From NCBI GenBank assembly GCA_945917385.1, contig CAMEHJ010000028.1, forward strand, positions 1 to 9,228: a stretch of DNA of 9,228 bases, in the 5' to 3' direction. The notes under the pieces were generated by a model. The model worked only from the letters and a program-made list of their open reading frames with translations. It was not told where the DNA came from and searched no databases. The stretch's first letter is position 1; each line of letters opens with the position of its first letter. Made by a program: the position numbers and the translations under genes. This stretch comes from an uncultured bacterium (GTDB taxonomy: Bacteria; Bacillota_A; Clostridia; Oscillospirales; Oscillospiraceae). Below are positions 1-6,614 of the stretch, one piece after another.

Positions 1-383
1 TGGTATTCGGCATCAACTCCGGCGCGTACATCACCGAGATCATCCGTGGAGGCATCATGAGCGTGGATGCAGGGCAGTTTGAGGCCGGCCGCAGCATGGG
101 CTTCAACTATGTGCTGACGATGCGCTGGATCATTATTCCCCAGGCGTTCAAAGCGGTGCTTCCCTCTCTGGCCAACGAGTTTATCGCGCTTCTGAAGGAA
201 ACTGCCGTCTGCGGCTACATCGGCCTTATGGACCTGACCAAAGGCGGCGACGTGATCCGCGGCCGTACCTTCTCGGCGTTCATGCCGCTCATCGCGGTGG
301 CACTGATATACCTGCTGCTGGTACTGTTTATAAGCTGGCTCATCGGCAAGCTGGAAAGGAGGCTGAGAAACAGTGAGCGCTGA
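1..383 (+). CDS. Polar amino-acid ABC transporter permease, 3' part only
   Basis: This is the C-terminal 126 residues of an inner-membrane permease of the HisM/GlnP family, which forms the channel of a polar amino-acid importer. The gene enters from the left edge, and its reading frame is open from position 3 upstream of the internal Met at 57. The sequence shows the EAA loop that docks onto the ATPase (EAGRSMGF, then the [17 protein letters not shown] stretch). This is followed by the usual IALLKET segment and a final hydrophobic helix (about positions 280-340), ending in a basic tail, KLERRLRN. The stop overlaps the downstream ATPase gene by 11 bp, so the two are co-transcribed and probably translationally coupled. 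The substrate cannot be told from this fragment; glutamine, cystine or another polar amino acid are possible. Family assignment is firm. Confidence 0.93.
   Translation, partial: VFGINSGAYITEIIRGGIMSVDAGQFEAGRSMGFNYVLTMRWIIIPQAFKAVLPSLANEFIALLKETAVCGYIGLMDLTKGGDVIRGRTFSAFMPLIAVALIYLLLVLFISWLIGKLERRLRNSER
355..362 (+). promoter_or_regulatory. Ribosome-binding site that fixes the GTG start of the ATPase
   Basis: A perfect AAAGGAGG lies inside the end of the permease gene, 10 nt before the GTG at 373. It supports GTG as the start, and no ATG lies nearby in that frame. Confidence 0.8.
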
Positions 384-1116
384 ACCCATCATTTCCGTCA
401 GGAATCTTGAAAAGCACTTCAACGCGGGGGAGGTCCATGCGCTGAAGGGTGTCTCCATCGACATTGAAAAGGGCGATGTTCTGGTGGTCATCGGTCCCTC
501 CGGCTCGGGTAAGTCCACCTTCCTGCGCTGCCTCAACCTGCTTGAGCGGCCCACCGGCGGCACCGTTGTGTTTGAGGGCACGGAGCTCACCGCCCCCGGC
601 TCCGACATCAATCTTTGCCGCCGCAGAATGGGGATGGTATTCCAGCACTTTAACCTTTTCCCCCACATGACCGTCCTGAAGAACCTCACCCTCGGCCCTA
701 CCCAGCTTTTGGGCAAGAGCAGGCAGGAGGCGGAGAAAAAGGCCATGACGCTTCTGGAGCGTGTAGGTCTTGCCGACCGTGCCGACGCCTATCCCTCTCA
801 GCTCTCCGGCGGTCAGAAGCAGCGTATCGCCATCGTGCGCGCCTTGTGCATGGAGCCGGATGTCATGCTCTTTGACGAGCCGACCTCCGCGCTGGACCCC
901 GAGATGGTGGGAGAAGTGCTTGACGTTATGAAGGAGCTTGCCCGGGAGGGGATGACCATGGTGTGCGTGACCCACGAGATGGGCTTTGCGAAAGAGGTCG
1001 CGACACGTGTGGTATTCATGGACGAGGGCTCCATTATGGAGACCGGCTCCCCTGCGGATATCTTCGGCAATCCCCAGTGTGACCGCCTTCAGTCCTTCCT
1101 TTCCAAGGTGCTTTGA
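373..1116 (+). CDS. Polar amino-acid ABC transporter ATP-binding protein (GlnQ/HisP family)
   Basis: This 247-residue cytoplasmic ATPase would power the importer whose permease lies just upstream. All ABC motifs are intact: Walker [10 protein letters not shown] (residues 41-49, Lys47), a Q-loop in [13 protein letters not shown], and the signature LSGGQKQR (144-151). Walker B is VMLFDEP (164-170, Glu169), followed by the D-loop SALDPE and the switch His201 in VTHEMGFA. The length and the tail, with [11 protein letters not shown] near the C terminus, are typical of the GlnQ/HisP group. The start is GTG, with a perfect Shine-Dalgarno 10 nt upstream. It overlaps the permease stop by 11 bp, as is usual in these operons. 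The solute-binding protein is not in the window and is presumably upstream. The family is certain; the transported amino acid is not known, so no gene symbol is given. Confidence 0.95.
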   Translation: MSAEPIISVRNLEKHFNAGEVHALKGVSIDIEKGDVLVVIGPSGSGKSTFLRCLNLLERPTGGTVVFEGTELTAPGSDINLCRRRMGMVFQHFNLFPHMTVLKNLTLGPTQLLGKSRQEAEKKAMTLLERVGLADRADAYPSQLSGGQKQRIAIVRALCMEPDVMLFDEPTSALDPEMVGEVLDVMKELAREGMTMVCVTHEMGFAKEVATRVVFMDEGSIMETGSPADIFGNPQCDRLQSFLSKVL

Positions 1117-1207
1117 TGCTGCTGTTCAATGCCAATCAAATAGTAGTATGAGAATTTGTTCCGCATGGGGCGACATCAACTGACCTCCACGCGGATATGC
1201 GGCCCGC

Positions 1208-1244
1208 ACGGGGCGGGCACAGCGTGTCCGTCCCGTTATTTTTT
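1208..1244 (+). terminator. Intrinsic terminator after the ABC transporter operon
   Basis: A 13-bp stem has arms at 1208-1220 and 1224-1236, with two G-U pairs and a 3-nt AGC loop. It is followed by TA and six T residues (1239-1244). It lies 91 bp after the ATPase stop and just before the Shine-Dalgarno of the argF-like stub. It therefore most simply ends the transporter transcript. An attenuator role for the downstream region is possible, because an alternative GC stem (1202-1207 with 1213-1218) would use part of the left arm. Confidence 0.85.
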
Positions 1245-1249
1245 AGTAT

Positions 1250-1257
1250 GGAGAAAG
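1250..1257 (+). promoter_or_regulatory. Ribosome-binding site of the argF-like stub
   Basis: GGAGAAAG lies just upstream of ATG 1261, directly after the terminator. A purine-rich site of this quality suggests that ATG 1261 is, or once was, a true translation start. It is clearly better than the site in front of carA. Confidence 0.55.
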
Positions 1258-1260
1258 AAC

Positions 1261-1378
1261 ATGAATCTGAAAGGCAAAGACTTTCCTAAAGCTTCCCGAC
1301 CCTGCACGTGCGGACATGCTCGCTCTGATTGCGCTCGCCGGGAAGCCGGAAAGGGAAATCCCGGCGGCAACGCTCTGA
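1261..1378 (+). pseudogene. Probable frameshifted 5' remnant of ornithine carbamoyltransferase (argF)
   Basis: The first codons read MNLKGKDF, which matches the usual N terminus of ornithine carbamoyltransferases (MNLKGKDFLKLLDFT-like, from memory of the family). The original frame then changes to a Cys/Arg-rich sequence unlike that enzyme. Dropping one C at 1285-1286 restores F-L-K-L-P-D, followed by a helix-like ADMLALIALAGK, until a TGA at 1376. This looks like the first 40 or so codons of argF with a +1 insertion, the other ~270 codons being absent. The context fits: a ribosome-binding site precedes it, and carAB, which supply its substrate carbamoyl phosphate, follow directly. Alternatively, the unshifted frame is a 48-codon leader ORF ending at 1407 in an ATGA overlap with carA. 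The similarity is short, so confidence is moderate. Confidence 0.42.
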
Positions 1379-1380
1379 TT
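1321..1380. repeat. 10-bp direct repeat flanking a hairpin upstream of carA
   Basis: CGCTCTGATT occurs at 1321-1330 and again at 1371-1380, exactly 50 bp apart. Between the copies lies a perfect 8-bp inverted repeat: CGCCGGGA at 1336-1343 and TCCCGGCG at 1359-1366, with a 15-nt loop. It lies 5 nt from the first direct repeat and 4 nt from the second. The near-symmetrical arrangement could be a small inserted hairpin with a target duplication, a local duplication, or paired regulator sites before carA. No T-run directly follows the stem, so it is not a standard terminator. Confidence 0.6.
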
Positions 1381-1388
1381 TTTCAGAT

Positions 1389-1394
1389 TATAAT
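1389..1394 (+). promoter_or_regulatory. Possible -10 box for carA
   Basis: A perfect TATAAT ends 9 nt before the carA ATG. No good -35 hexamer is seen 16-18 nt upstream and there is no extended -10 TG. If used, transcription would begin around 1400-1402 and give an almost leaderless carA message. This may be a chance match. Confidence 0.28.
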
Positions 1395-1403
1395 GATGAA
1401 GCT

Positions 1404-2462
1404 ATGAAAAGATATCTGGTTCTTCAAGACGGTACGGTGTTCGAGGGCGAGGCCTTCGGCGCCGATATCGACTCCGTCGGTGAGCTTGTTTTTACCACCG
1501 GCATGTGCGGCTATATTGAAACGCTCACCGACCCCAGCTACTACGGCCAGATCGTAGTGCAGACCTTCCCCCTCATCGGCAACTACGGCATCATCCCCGC
1601 GGACTTTGAGGGCAAATGCCATGTGCGTGGCTACGTTGTGCGCGAGCACTGCACTTCCCCCTCCAACTTCCGCTGTGAATACGATTTGGACACTTTTCTC
1701 AAGGCGAACAATATCCCCGCCATCTGCGGCGTGGACACCCGCGAGATAACGAGGATCATCCGCGAGTACGGCGTCACGAACGCCCTTTTGTGTACCGAAG
1801 TGCCGGACAATCTCAATTTCGTCCGCTGCTATACCGTCAGCGACGCCGTGAGCTCCGTCACCTCGTCCGAAACCGTCACATACCCCGCCGAGGGCGAAAA
1901 GAAATTCCGAGTCGTGCTCATGGACTTCGGTGCGAAGGCGAACATCGTCCGCTCCCTGCGCCGCCGCGGCTGTGAGGTCATATCCGTCCCGGCGGACACC
2001 ACGGCGGAGCAGATTCTTGCCCTCTCGCCCGACGGCGTGATGCTCTCGAACGGCCCCGGCGACCCCGCCGAGAATACCGGCATTATCGAAACCATAGGCA
2101 GGCTCTTTAACCGCGTCCCCATCTTCGGCATCTGCCTCGGGCATCAGCTCATGGCGCTGTCACAGGGCGCCAAAACACAGAAGCTCAAGTACGGTCATCG
2201 CGGCGGCAACCAGCCCGTCCGGGATACGCAGGGCGTGCGCACCTTCATCACCAGCCAGAACCACGGCTACGCCGTCGTCAGCGACAGCGTGAAAAACGGC
2301 GTTGTGCGCTACGTCAACGCAAACGACGGCACCTGCGAGGGCATCGACTACATAGGGCAGCGGGCGTTCTCCGTCCAGTTTCACCCCGAAGCCTGCTCCG
2401 GGCCGAGGGATACGGAATTTCTGTTTGACCGCTTCTGCGGAATGATGAAAGGCGGGGAATAA
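1404..2462 (+). CDS. carA: Carbamoyl-phosphate synthase small (glutaminase) subunit
   Basis: This 352-residue subunit hydrolyses glutamine and passes ammonia to CarB for carbamoyl phosphate, the precursor of arginine and pyrimidines. The N-terminal half is the CarA-specific domain (MKRYLVLQDGTVFEGEAFG at the start, then GVDTREITRIIREYG). The C-terminal half is a class I glutamine amidotransferase with nucleophile Cys244 in FGICLGHQ and the His327/Glu329 pair in QFHPEA. GNQPV and SQNHGYAV are also present. ATG 1404 is chosen because the protein then begins exactly as the family does. The in-frame extension upstream starts at TTG 1329 and adds 25 unrelated residues. The ribosome-binding site is weak (GATGAAG), and the ATG overlaps the stop of the upstream 48-codon frame as ATGA, so coupling is possible. 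The stop is 1 bp from the start of the large subunit. Confidence 0.97.
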   Translation: MKRYLVLQDGTVFEGEAFGADIDSVGELVFTTGMCGYIETLTDPSYYGQIVVQTFPLIGNYGIIPADFEGKCHVRGYVVREHCTSPSNFRCEYDLDTFLKANNIPAICGVDTREITRIIREYGVTNALLCTEVPDNLNFVRCYTVSDAVSSVTSSETVTYPAEGEKKFRVVLMDFGAKANIVRSLRRRGCEVISVPADTTAEQILALSPDGVMLSNGPGDPAENTGIIETIGRLFNRVPIFGICLGHQLMALSQGAKTQKLKYGHRGGNQPVRDTQGVRTFITSQNHGYAVVSDSVKNGVVRYVNANDGTCEGIDYIGQRAFSVQFHPEACSGPRDTEFLFDRFCGMMKGGE

Positions 2463-2463
2463 A

Positions 2464-5400
2464 ATGCCTCTGGATAAAAGCATAAAAAAGGTTCTTGTTA
2501 TCGGCTCCGGCCCCATCGTCATCGGTCAGGCCGCGGAGTTTGACTATGCCGGCGCGCAGGCGTGCCGCGTCCTGCATGACGCGGGCGTAAACGTCGTGCT
2601 CGTCAACTCAAATCCCGCCACCATCATGACCGACAAGGCGCTTGCCGACGAGATCTATCTTGAGCCGCTCACCGTCACAACGCTCGAGCGTATCATCGTC
2701 AAGGAAAAGCCCGACAGTCTGCTTGCCGGTCTCGGCGGCCAGACGGGACTGACCCTCGCCATGGAGCTTGAGGAAGCGGGCTTTCTCAAGGCGCACGGCG
2801 TGCGTCTCATCGGCACGAATGTGGAGGCAATCAACAAGGCGGAGGACCGCCGCCTGTTCAAGGACACCATGGACTCCATCGGTGAGCCTACCATCCCCTC
2901 CGAAATCGCAAACGACGTTGAGACCGCGCTCAAAATAGCATCAAGTATCGGCTACCCCGTCATTATCCGCCCCGCCTTCACGCTCGGCGGCTCTGGCGGC
3001 GGCGTCGCCTATGACGAGGAGGAGATGCGCTCTGCCGCCCTGCGCGGGCTCACCGCCTCCCCCATCACCCAGATTCTTGTCGAAAAGTACATCTACGGCT
3101 GGAAGGAGATCGAGTTTGAGACCATGCGCGACGCCTCCGGCAACGTCATCGCCGTCTGCTCCATGGAAAACTTCGACCCCGTCGGTGTCCACACCGGCGA
3201 CAGCATTGTCGTCGCCCCCGCGCTCACGCTCTCGGACAAGGAGTACCAGATGCTCCGCTCCGCCTCGCTGAACATTATCTCTGCGCTCGACATCGTCGGC
3301 GGCTGCAACTGCCAGTTTGCGCTCAACCCCGACAGCTTTGAGTACGCGGTCATCGAGGTCAACCCCCGCGTCTCCCGCTCCTCCGCCCTCGCGTCCAAGG
3401 CGACCGGCTACCCCATTGCGAAGATCACCGCGAAGATTGCTCTCGGCTATACCCTTGACGAGATAAAGAACGACATCACCGGCAAGACCTGTGCCTGCTT
3501 TGAGCCTGCTCTTGACTATGTCGTTGTGAAGTTCCCCAAGTGGCCGTTTGATAAATTTGTCGGCTCCTCCCGCGCTCTCGGCACGCAGATGAAGGCGACC
3601 GGCGAGGTCATGGCGATCGCGCCGAGCTTTGAAGCGGCGCTTATGAAGGCGGTTCGCGGCGCGGAGATCTCGCTCGACTCCCTGAACGCCCCTCCGCTCG
3701 ATTCCCGCCCCCTGTCCGAGCGCCTGAAGGATGTTGACGACCATCGGCTCTTCACCGTGTTTGAGGCCATAAAGGCGGGCTATACCGTGGACGAGATTTT
3801 TGACATCACGAAGATCGACCGCTGGTTTTTGTCAAAGCTCAAAAATCTTGCCGACTTTGAAGCTTCCCTTGCAAACGGTCTGAGTGATGCTAAATATAAG
3901 CGCGCCAAGGCGCTCGGCTACCCGGATACCGCCATCCGCCGTCTCTCCGGCGCGGACACTCTCCCTGAGAGCGAGTTCAGCTATAAGATGGTCGATACCT
4001 GCGCCGCCGAGTTTGACGCCGAAACGCCGTATTTCTACTCCGTCTCCGGCGGCGAGTGCGAATCCCGCTCCTTCCCCCGCTGCGGCAAGAGCGTTATCAT
4101 GGTTCTCGGCTCCGGCCCCATCCGCATCGGTCAGGGCATCGAGTTCGACTATTCCTCCGTCCACTGCGTCTGGGCGCTCAAGAAGCTCGGCTACGACGTC
4201 GTCATTGTCAACAACAATCCCGAAACCGTCTCCACCGACTACGATACCGCCGACAGGCTGTATTTTGAACCCCTCTGCCCGGAGGACGTTATGAACATCA
4301 TCCGCGTCGAAAAGCCGGTGGGCGTCGTCGTCGCCTTCGGCGGCCAGACCGCCATAAAGCTCACAAGCTTTCTCGACAAGGCCGGCATCCCCATTCTCGG
4401 CACCTCCGCCGAGGGCATCGACATTGCCGAGGACAGAGAGCGCTTTGACGCGCTTCTTGAGAAGTTCAATATCCACCGCCCCAAGGGCATGGGCGTCAAT
4501 ACCGAGGAGGAGGCAGTCTCGGCGGCACAGTCTCTCGGCTACCCCGTTCTGCTCCGTCCGAGCTATGTCATAGGCGGGCAGAATATGCGCATCGTCCATA
4601 ACGAGCAGGAGGTTCGCCTCTATATGCAGCGCATCCTCGCCCAGGGCATTGACAATCCCGTGCTTGTGGATAAGTACATGATGGGCACCGAGCTTGAGGT
4701 TGACGTGATCTCCGACGGCAAGGATGTCCTCATCCCCGGCATCATGCAGCATATCGAGCGCGCCGGCGTCCACAGCGGCGACTCCATTGCCGTCTACCCG
4801 CCGTACAGCATCAACGACAAGATGGTCGATACCATTGCCGCCTGCTCGGAGAAGCTGGCACTCGCCCTCGGCACCAAGGGGCTTGTGAATATCCAGTACC
4901 TAATCTATCAGGGCGAGCTGTATGTTATCGAAGTTAACCCCCGTGCCTCGCGCACCGTCCCGTATATCAGCAAGGTCACGGGCGTCCCCATGGTCGATAT
5001 CGCCTCGCGCGTCATGGTGGGCGACAGTCTCCTCTCCGCGGGCTTCGGAACGGGACTCTGCCCCGCCCCGCCGTACTACTCGGTCAAGGTGCCCGTGTTC
5101 TCGTTTGAAAAGCTGCACGGCGCAAACTCCTATCTCGGCCCGGAGATGAAGTCCACCGGCGAGGTGCTCGGCATCGGCAAGACCCTGAACGAAGCCATCT
5201 TCAAGGGCATGACCGCCGCCGGCACCCACCTCAAATACCCCGCCGCCGACCGCTCCGTCCGTGTGCTGCTCAGTGTGGACAGCCATGATTTACTTGAGAT
5301 AGTCTCTCTTGCCAAGAAGCTGGACGATCTCGGCTTCGGCATCAGCGCAACGAAGGAGACGGCGGAGAGTGTCCGCAGTCTCGGCATCGACGTGGACGAG

Positions 5401-6483
5401 GTGCCTCTCGGCAGCTTCTTCACCCTGCTCGATTCCGGCGTCGTGAGCTACGTCGTATATACCGGCGCTCTTCTGGACTCCACCCTTGACGATTATCTCT
5501 CCCTCAGCCGCAGGGCGCTGAGCCTGTCCGTCCCGTGCTTTACCTCCCTCGACACCGCGAACGCGGCCGCCGACATCATTGCCAGCCGCTTTAACGAAAG
5601 CAATACCGAGCTTGTGGACCTCAACGCCATGAAGCGCGAAAAGCAGGAGATAAACTTCTGCAAGATGCAGGCGACCGGCGACGACTATATCTTCATCAAC
5701 AACTTCGACTCGTCCATAACCTGCCCGGAGGCGCTCTGCGTTGAGATGTGCGACCGCCACTTCGGCATCGGCGCGGACGGACTTGTTTTAATTGAGAAGT
5801 CCGACATTGCCGACGTCAAAATGCGCATCTTCAACCGCGACGGCTCCCTCGGCAAGATGGCTGGCAACTGCATCCGCAACGTCGGCAAGTATGTGTACGA
5901 TAACGGCCTTGTGTCCTCCACCCATATCACCGTCGAGACGGACAGCGGCGTGAAGCCTCTGAAGCTCTACACCCGAAACGGCAAGGTCACTCTTGTGTCG
6001 GTTTGCATCGGCAAGGCGGACTTCAGCCCCGCCGCAATCCCCATGAGCATAGCTGCCGAAAAGGTGATCTCCGTTCCGCTCACCGTCGGCGGCAAGGAAT
6101 ATGAGGTCACCTGTCTCTCCGTCGGCAACCCGCACTGCGTCGTGTTCTCAAAGCACGTTGACCGTGTGGACGTCGCCGCAGTCGGCCCCCTGTTTGAAAA
6201 GGCATCCGTTTTCCCGGAACACACCAATACCGAGTTTGTCCGCGTCGTCAACCGCAATATGCTAAAGATGCGCGTGTGGGAGCGCGGCAACGGCGAGACC
6301 CTCGCATGCGGCACCGGCGCGTGTGCTGCTGTCGCGGCGGCGGTGGAAAACGGCTTTTGTCCCAAGGGCGAGGATATCACCGTCAAGCTTCGCGGCGGCG
6401 ACCTCATCGTGAATTATACCGACGACGGCATCACCCTGACAGGCGACGCAAAGCTCGTCTTTGAAGGCAGAATCTATTACTGA
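2464..6483 (+). CDS. carB-dapF: Carbamoyl-phosphate synthase large subunit fused to diaminopimelate epimerase
   Basis: This is a single 1339-residue reading frame. Residues 1 to about 1060 are a complete CarB, which makes carbamoyl phosphate from bicarbonate, ammonia and two ATP. The first synthetase half opens with GSGPIVIGQAAEFDYAGAQ and has the ATP-grasp motif NPRVSRSSA at 300. The second half starts near 541 with GSGPIRIGQGIEFDYSS and has NPRASRTVP at 825. The MGS-type allosteric domain begins near 930. The halves resemble each other through the family's ancient duplication. A short linker (about 1048-1062, ELVDLNAMKREKQE) leads without a stop into a 277-residue DapF domain (1063-1339), described separately. 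CarB proteins normally stop near 1070 residues. The start ATG 2464 is 1 bp after the carA stop, behind a GGCGGGG ribosome-binding site. A terminator begins 16 bp after the stop. CarB function is secure; activity of the attached epimerase is uncertain. Confidence 0.95.
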   Translation: MPLDKSIKKVLVIGSGPIVIGQAAEFDYAGAQACRVLHDAGVNVVLVNSNPATIMTDKALADEIYLEPLTVTTLERIIVKEKPDSLLAGLGGQTGLTLAMELEEAGFLKAHGVRLIGTNVEAINKAEDRRLFKDTMDSIGEPTIPSEIANDVETALKIASSIGYPVIIRPAFTLGGSGGGVAYDEEEMRSAALRGLTASPITQILVEKYIYGWKEIEFETMRDASGNVIAVCSMENFDPVGVHTGDSIVVAPALTLSDKEYQMLRSASLNIISALDIVGGCNCQFALNPDSFEYAVIEVNPRVSRSSALASKATGYPIAKITAKIALGYTLDEIKNDITGKTCACFEPALDYVVVKFPKWPFDKFVGSSRALGTQMKATGEVMAIAPSFEAALMKAVRGAEISLDSLNAPPLDSRPLSERLKDVDDHRLFTVFEAIKAGYTVDEIFDITKIDRWFLSKLKNLADFEASLANGLSDAKYKRAKALGYPDTAIRRLSGADTLPESEFSYKMVDTCAAEFDAETPYFYSVSGGECESRSFPRCGKSVIMVLGSGPIRIGQGIEFDYSSVHCVWALKKLGYDVVIVNNNPETVSTDYDTADRLYFEPLCPEDVMNIIRVEKPVGVVVAFGGQTAIKLTSFLDKAGIPILGTSAEGIDIAEDRERFDALLEKFNIHRPKGMGVNTEEEAVSAAQSLGYPVLLRPSYVIGGQNMRIVHNEQEVRLYMQRILAQGIDNPVLVDKYMMGTELEVDVISDGKDVLIPGIMQHIERAGVHSGDSIAVYPPYSINDKMVDTIAACSEKLALALGTKGLVNIQYLIYQGELYVIEVNPRASRTVPYISKVTGVPMVDIASRVMVGDSLLSAGFGTGLCPAPPYYSVKVPVFSFEKLHGANSYLGPEMKSTGEVLGIGKTLNEAIFKGMTAAGTHLKYPAADRSVRVLLSVDSHDLLEIVSLAKKLDDLGFGISATKETAESVRSLGIDVDEVPLGSFFTLLDSGVVSYVVYTGALLDSTLDDYLSLSRRALSLSVPCFTSLDTANAAADIIASRFNESNTELVDLNAMKREKQEINFCKMQATGDDYIFINNFDSSITCPEALCVEMCDRHFGIGADGLVLIEKSDIADVKMRIFNRDGSLGKMAGNCIRNVGKYVYDNGLVSSTHITVETDSGVKPLKLYTRNGKVTLVSVCIGKADFSPAAIPMSIAAEKVISVPLTVGGKEYEVTCLSVGNPHCVVFSKHVDRVDVAAVGPLFEKASVFPEHTNTEFVRVVNRNMLKMRVWERGNGETLACGTGACAAVAAAVENGFCPKGEDITVKLRGGDLIVNYTDDGITLTGDAKLVFEGRIYY
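5650..6483 (+). other. dapF: DapF-like domain at the C terminus of the CarB fusion, with altered active site
   Basis: DapF interconverts LL- and meso-diaminopimelate for lysine and peptidoglycan, using two cysteines as acid and base. The domain spans residues 1063-1339, the normal length of a stand-alone DapF. It shows KMQATGDDY, CDRHFGIGADGL, NRDGSLGKMAGNCIR, SVGNPHCV, NTNTEFV and WERGNGETLACGTGACA. The second catalytic cysteine is present (Cys1282), as are the Glu-Arg pair and the NPH motif. The first cysteine, normally in MCGNG, is Ala1133, and a cysteine appears three residues on at 1136. The substrate-binding Asn of the usual GNDY/GNDF motif is Asp1073. The domain has no start codon at its own N terminus. 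The nearest in-frame ATG (5629, Met1056) lies in the CarB tail without a Shine-Dalgarno. Homology is clear; catalytic competence is open. Confidence 0.9.
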
Positions 6484-6499
6484 TACCCACCAAAATTAT

Positions 6500-6536
6500 G
6501 AACGCCGTGTCAAACCGACATGGCGTTCGTTTTTTT
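6500..6536 (+). terminator. Intrinsic terminator after carB-dapF
   Basis: A 12-bp stem (6500-6511 with 6517-6528, one G-U pair) has a 5-nt AAACC loop. It is followed by G and seven T residues (6530-6536). It starts 16 bp after the carB-dapF stop and would end the carA-carB/dapF transcript. Confidence 0.93.
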
Positions 6537-6545
6537 ATTATTTAT

Positions 6546-6574
6546 TTGCAATTTTTTGCAATATGCAGTACAAT
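6546..6574 (+). promoter_or_regulatory. Sigma-A-type promoter for fumC and the malic enzyme gene
   Basis: TTGCAA (6546-6551) and TACAAT (6569-6574) are separated by 17 nt, in an A+T-rich stretch that stands out from its GC-rich surroundings. Transcription would begin near 6581, giving a leader of about 35 nt. An 8-bp direct repeat TTTGCAAT (6545-6552 and 6555-6562), phased 10 bp apart, covers the -35 box and could be an operator. Confidence 0.68.
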
Positions 6575-6614
6575 ATTTAGACACGATTTTATACGAAAAA
6601 AGGCAGCGTTTTGT

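Noticed and set aside
1117..1260. PyrR-type or T-box control of carAB
   Set aside because: No conserved PyrR loop, T-box sequence or specifier arrangement could be recognised. Only the simple terminator and a possible competing stem are visible.
1329..1403. 25-codon N-terminal extension of CarA from TTG 1329
   Set aside because: The extra residues (MRSPGSRKGKSRR...) do not resemble CarA, whereas the protein from ATG 1404 starts exactly as the family does. The extension also crosses the hairpin and direct repeat.
1156..1407. An 83-codon + frame starting before the terminator
   Set aside because: Its first part crosses the terminator stem and has no ribosome-binding site. Only the part from ATG 1261, in the same frame, is supported by a Shine-Dalgarno.
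3832..4773. A 313-codon open frame on the - strand inside carB
   Set aside because: It lies wholly opposite conserved CarB sequence, has an Ala/Gly/Asp/Val-rich low-information composition, and arises from C-ending codons avoiding stops on the opposite strand. Other long - strand frames (340-975, 1383-2144, 2941-3744, 7320-8117, 7943-8704) have the same explanation.
2464..5646. Internal repeat in CarB (GSGPIVIGQ near residue 15 and GSGPIRIGQ near 545; NPRVSR and NPRASR)
   Set aside because: This is the ancient duplication present in all CarB proteins, not a local event.
6498..6614. 39-codon N-terminal extension of fumarase from ATG 6498
   Set aside because: It would be translated through the carB-dapF terminator and the fumC promoter, and the family start fits ATG 6615.
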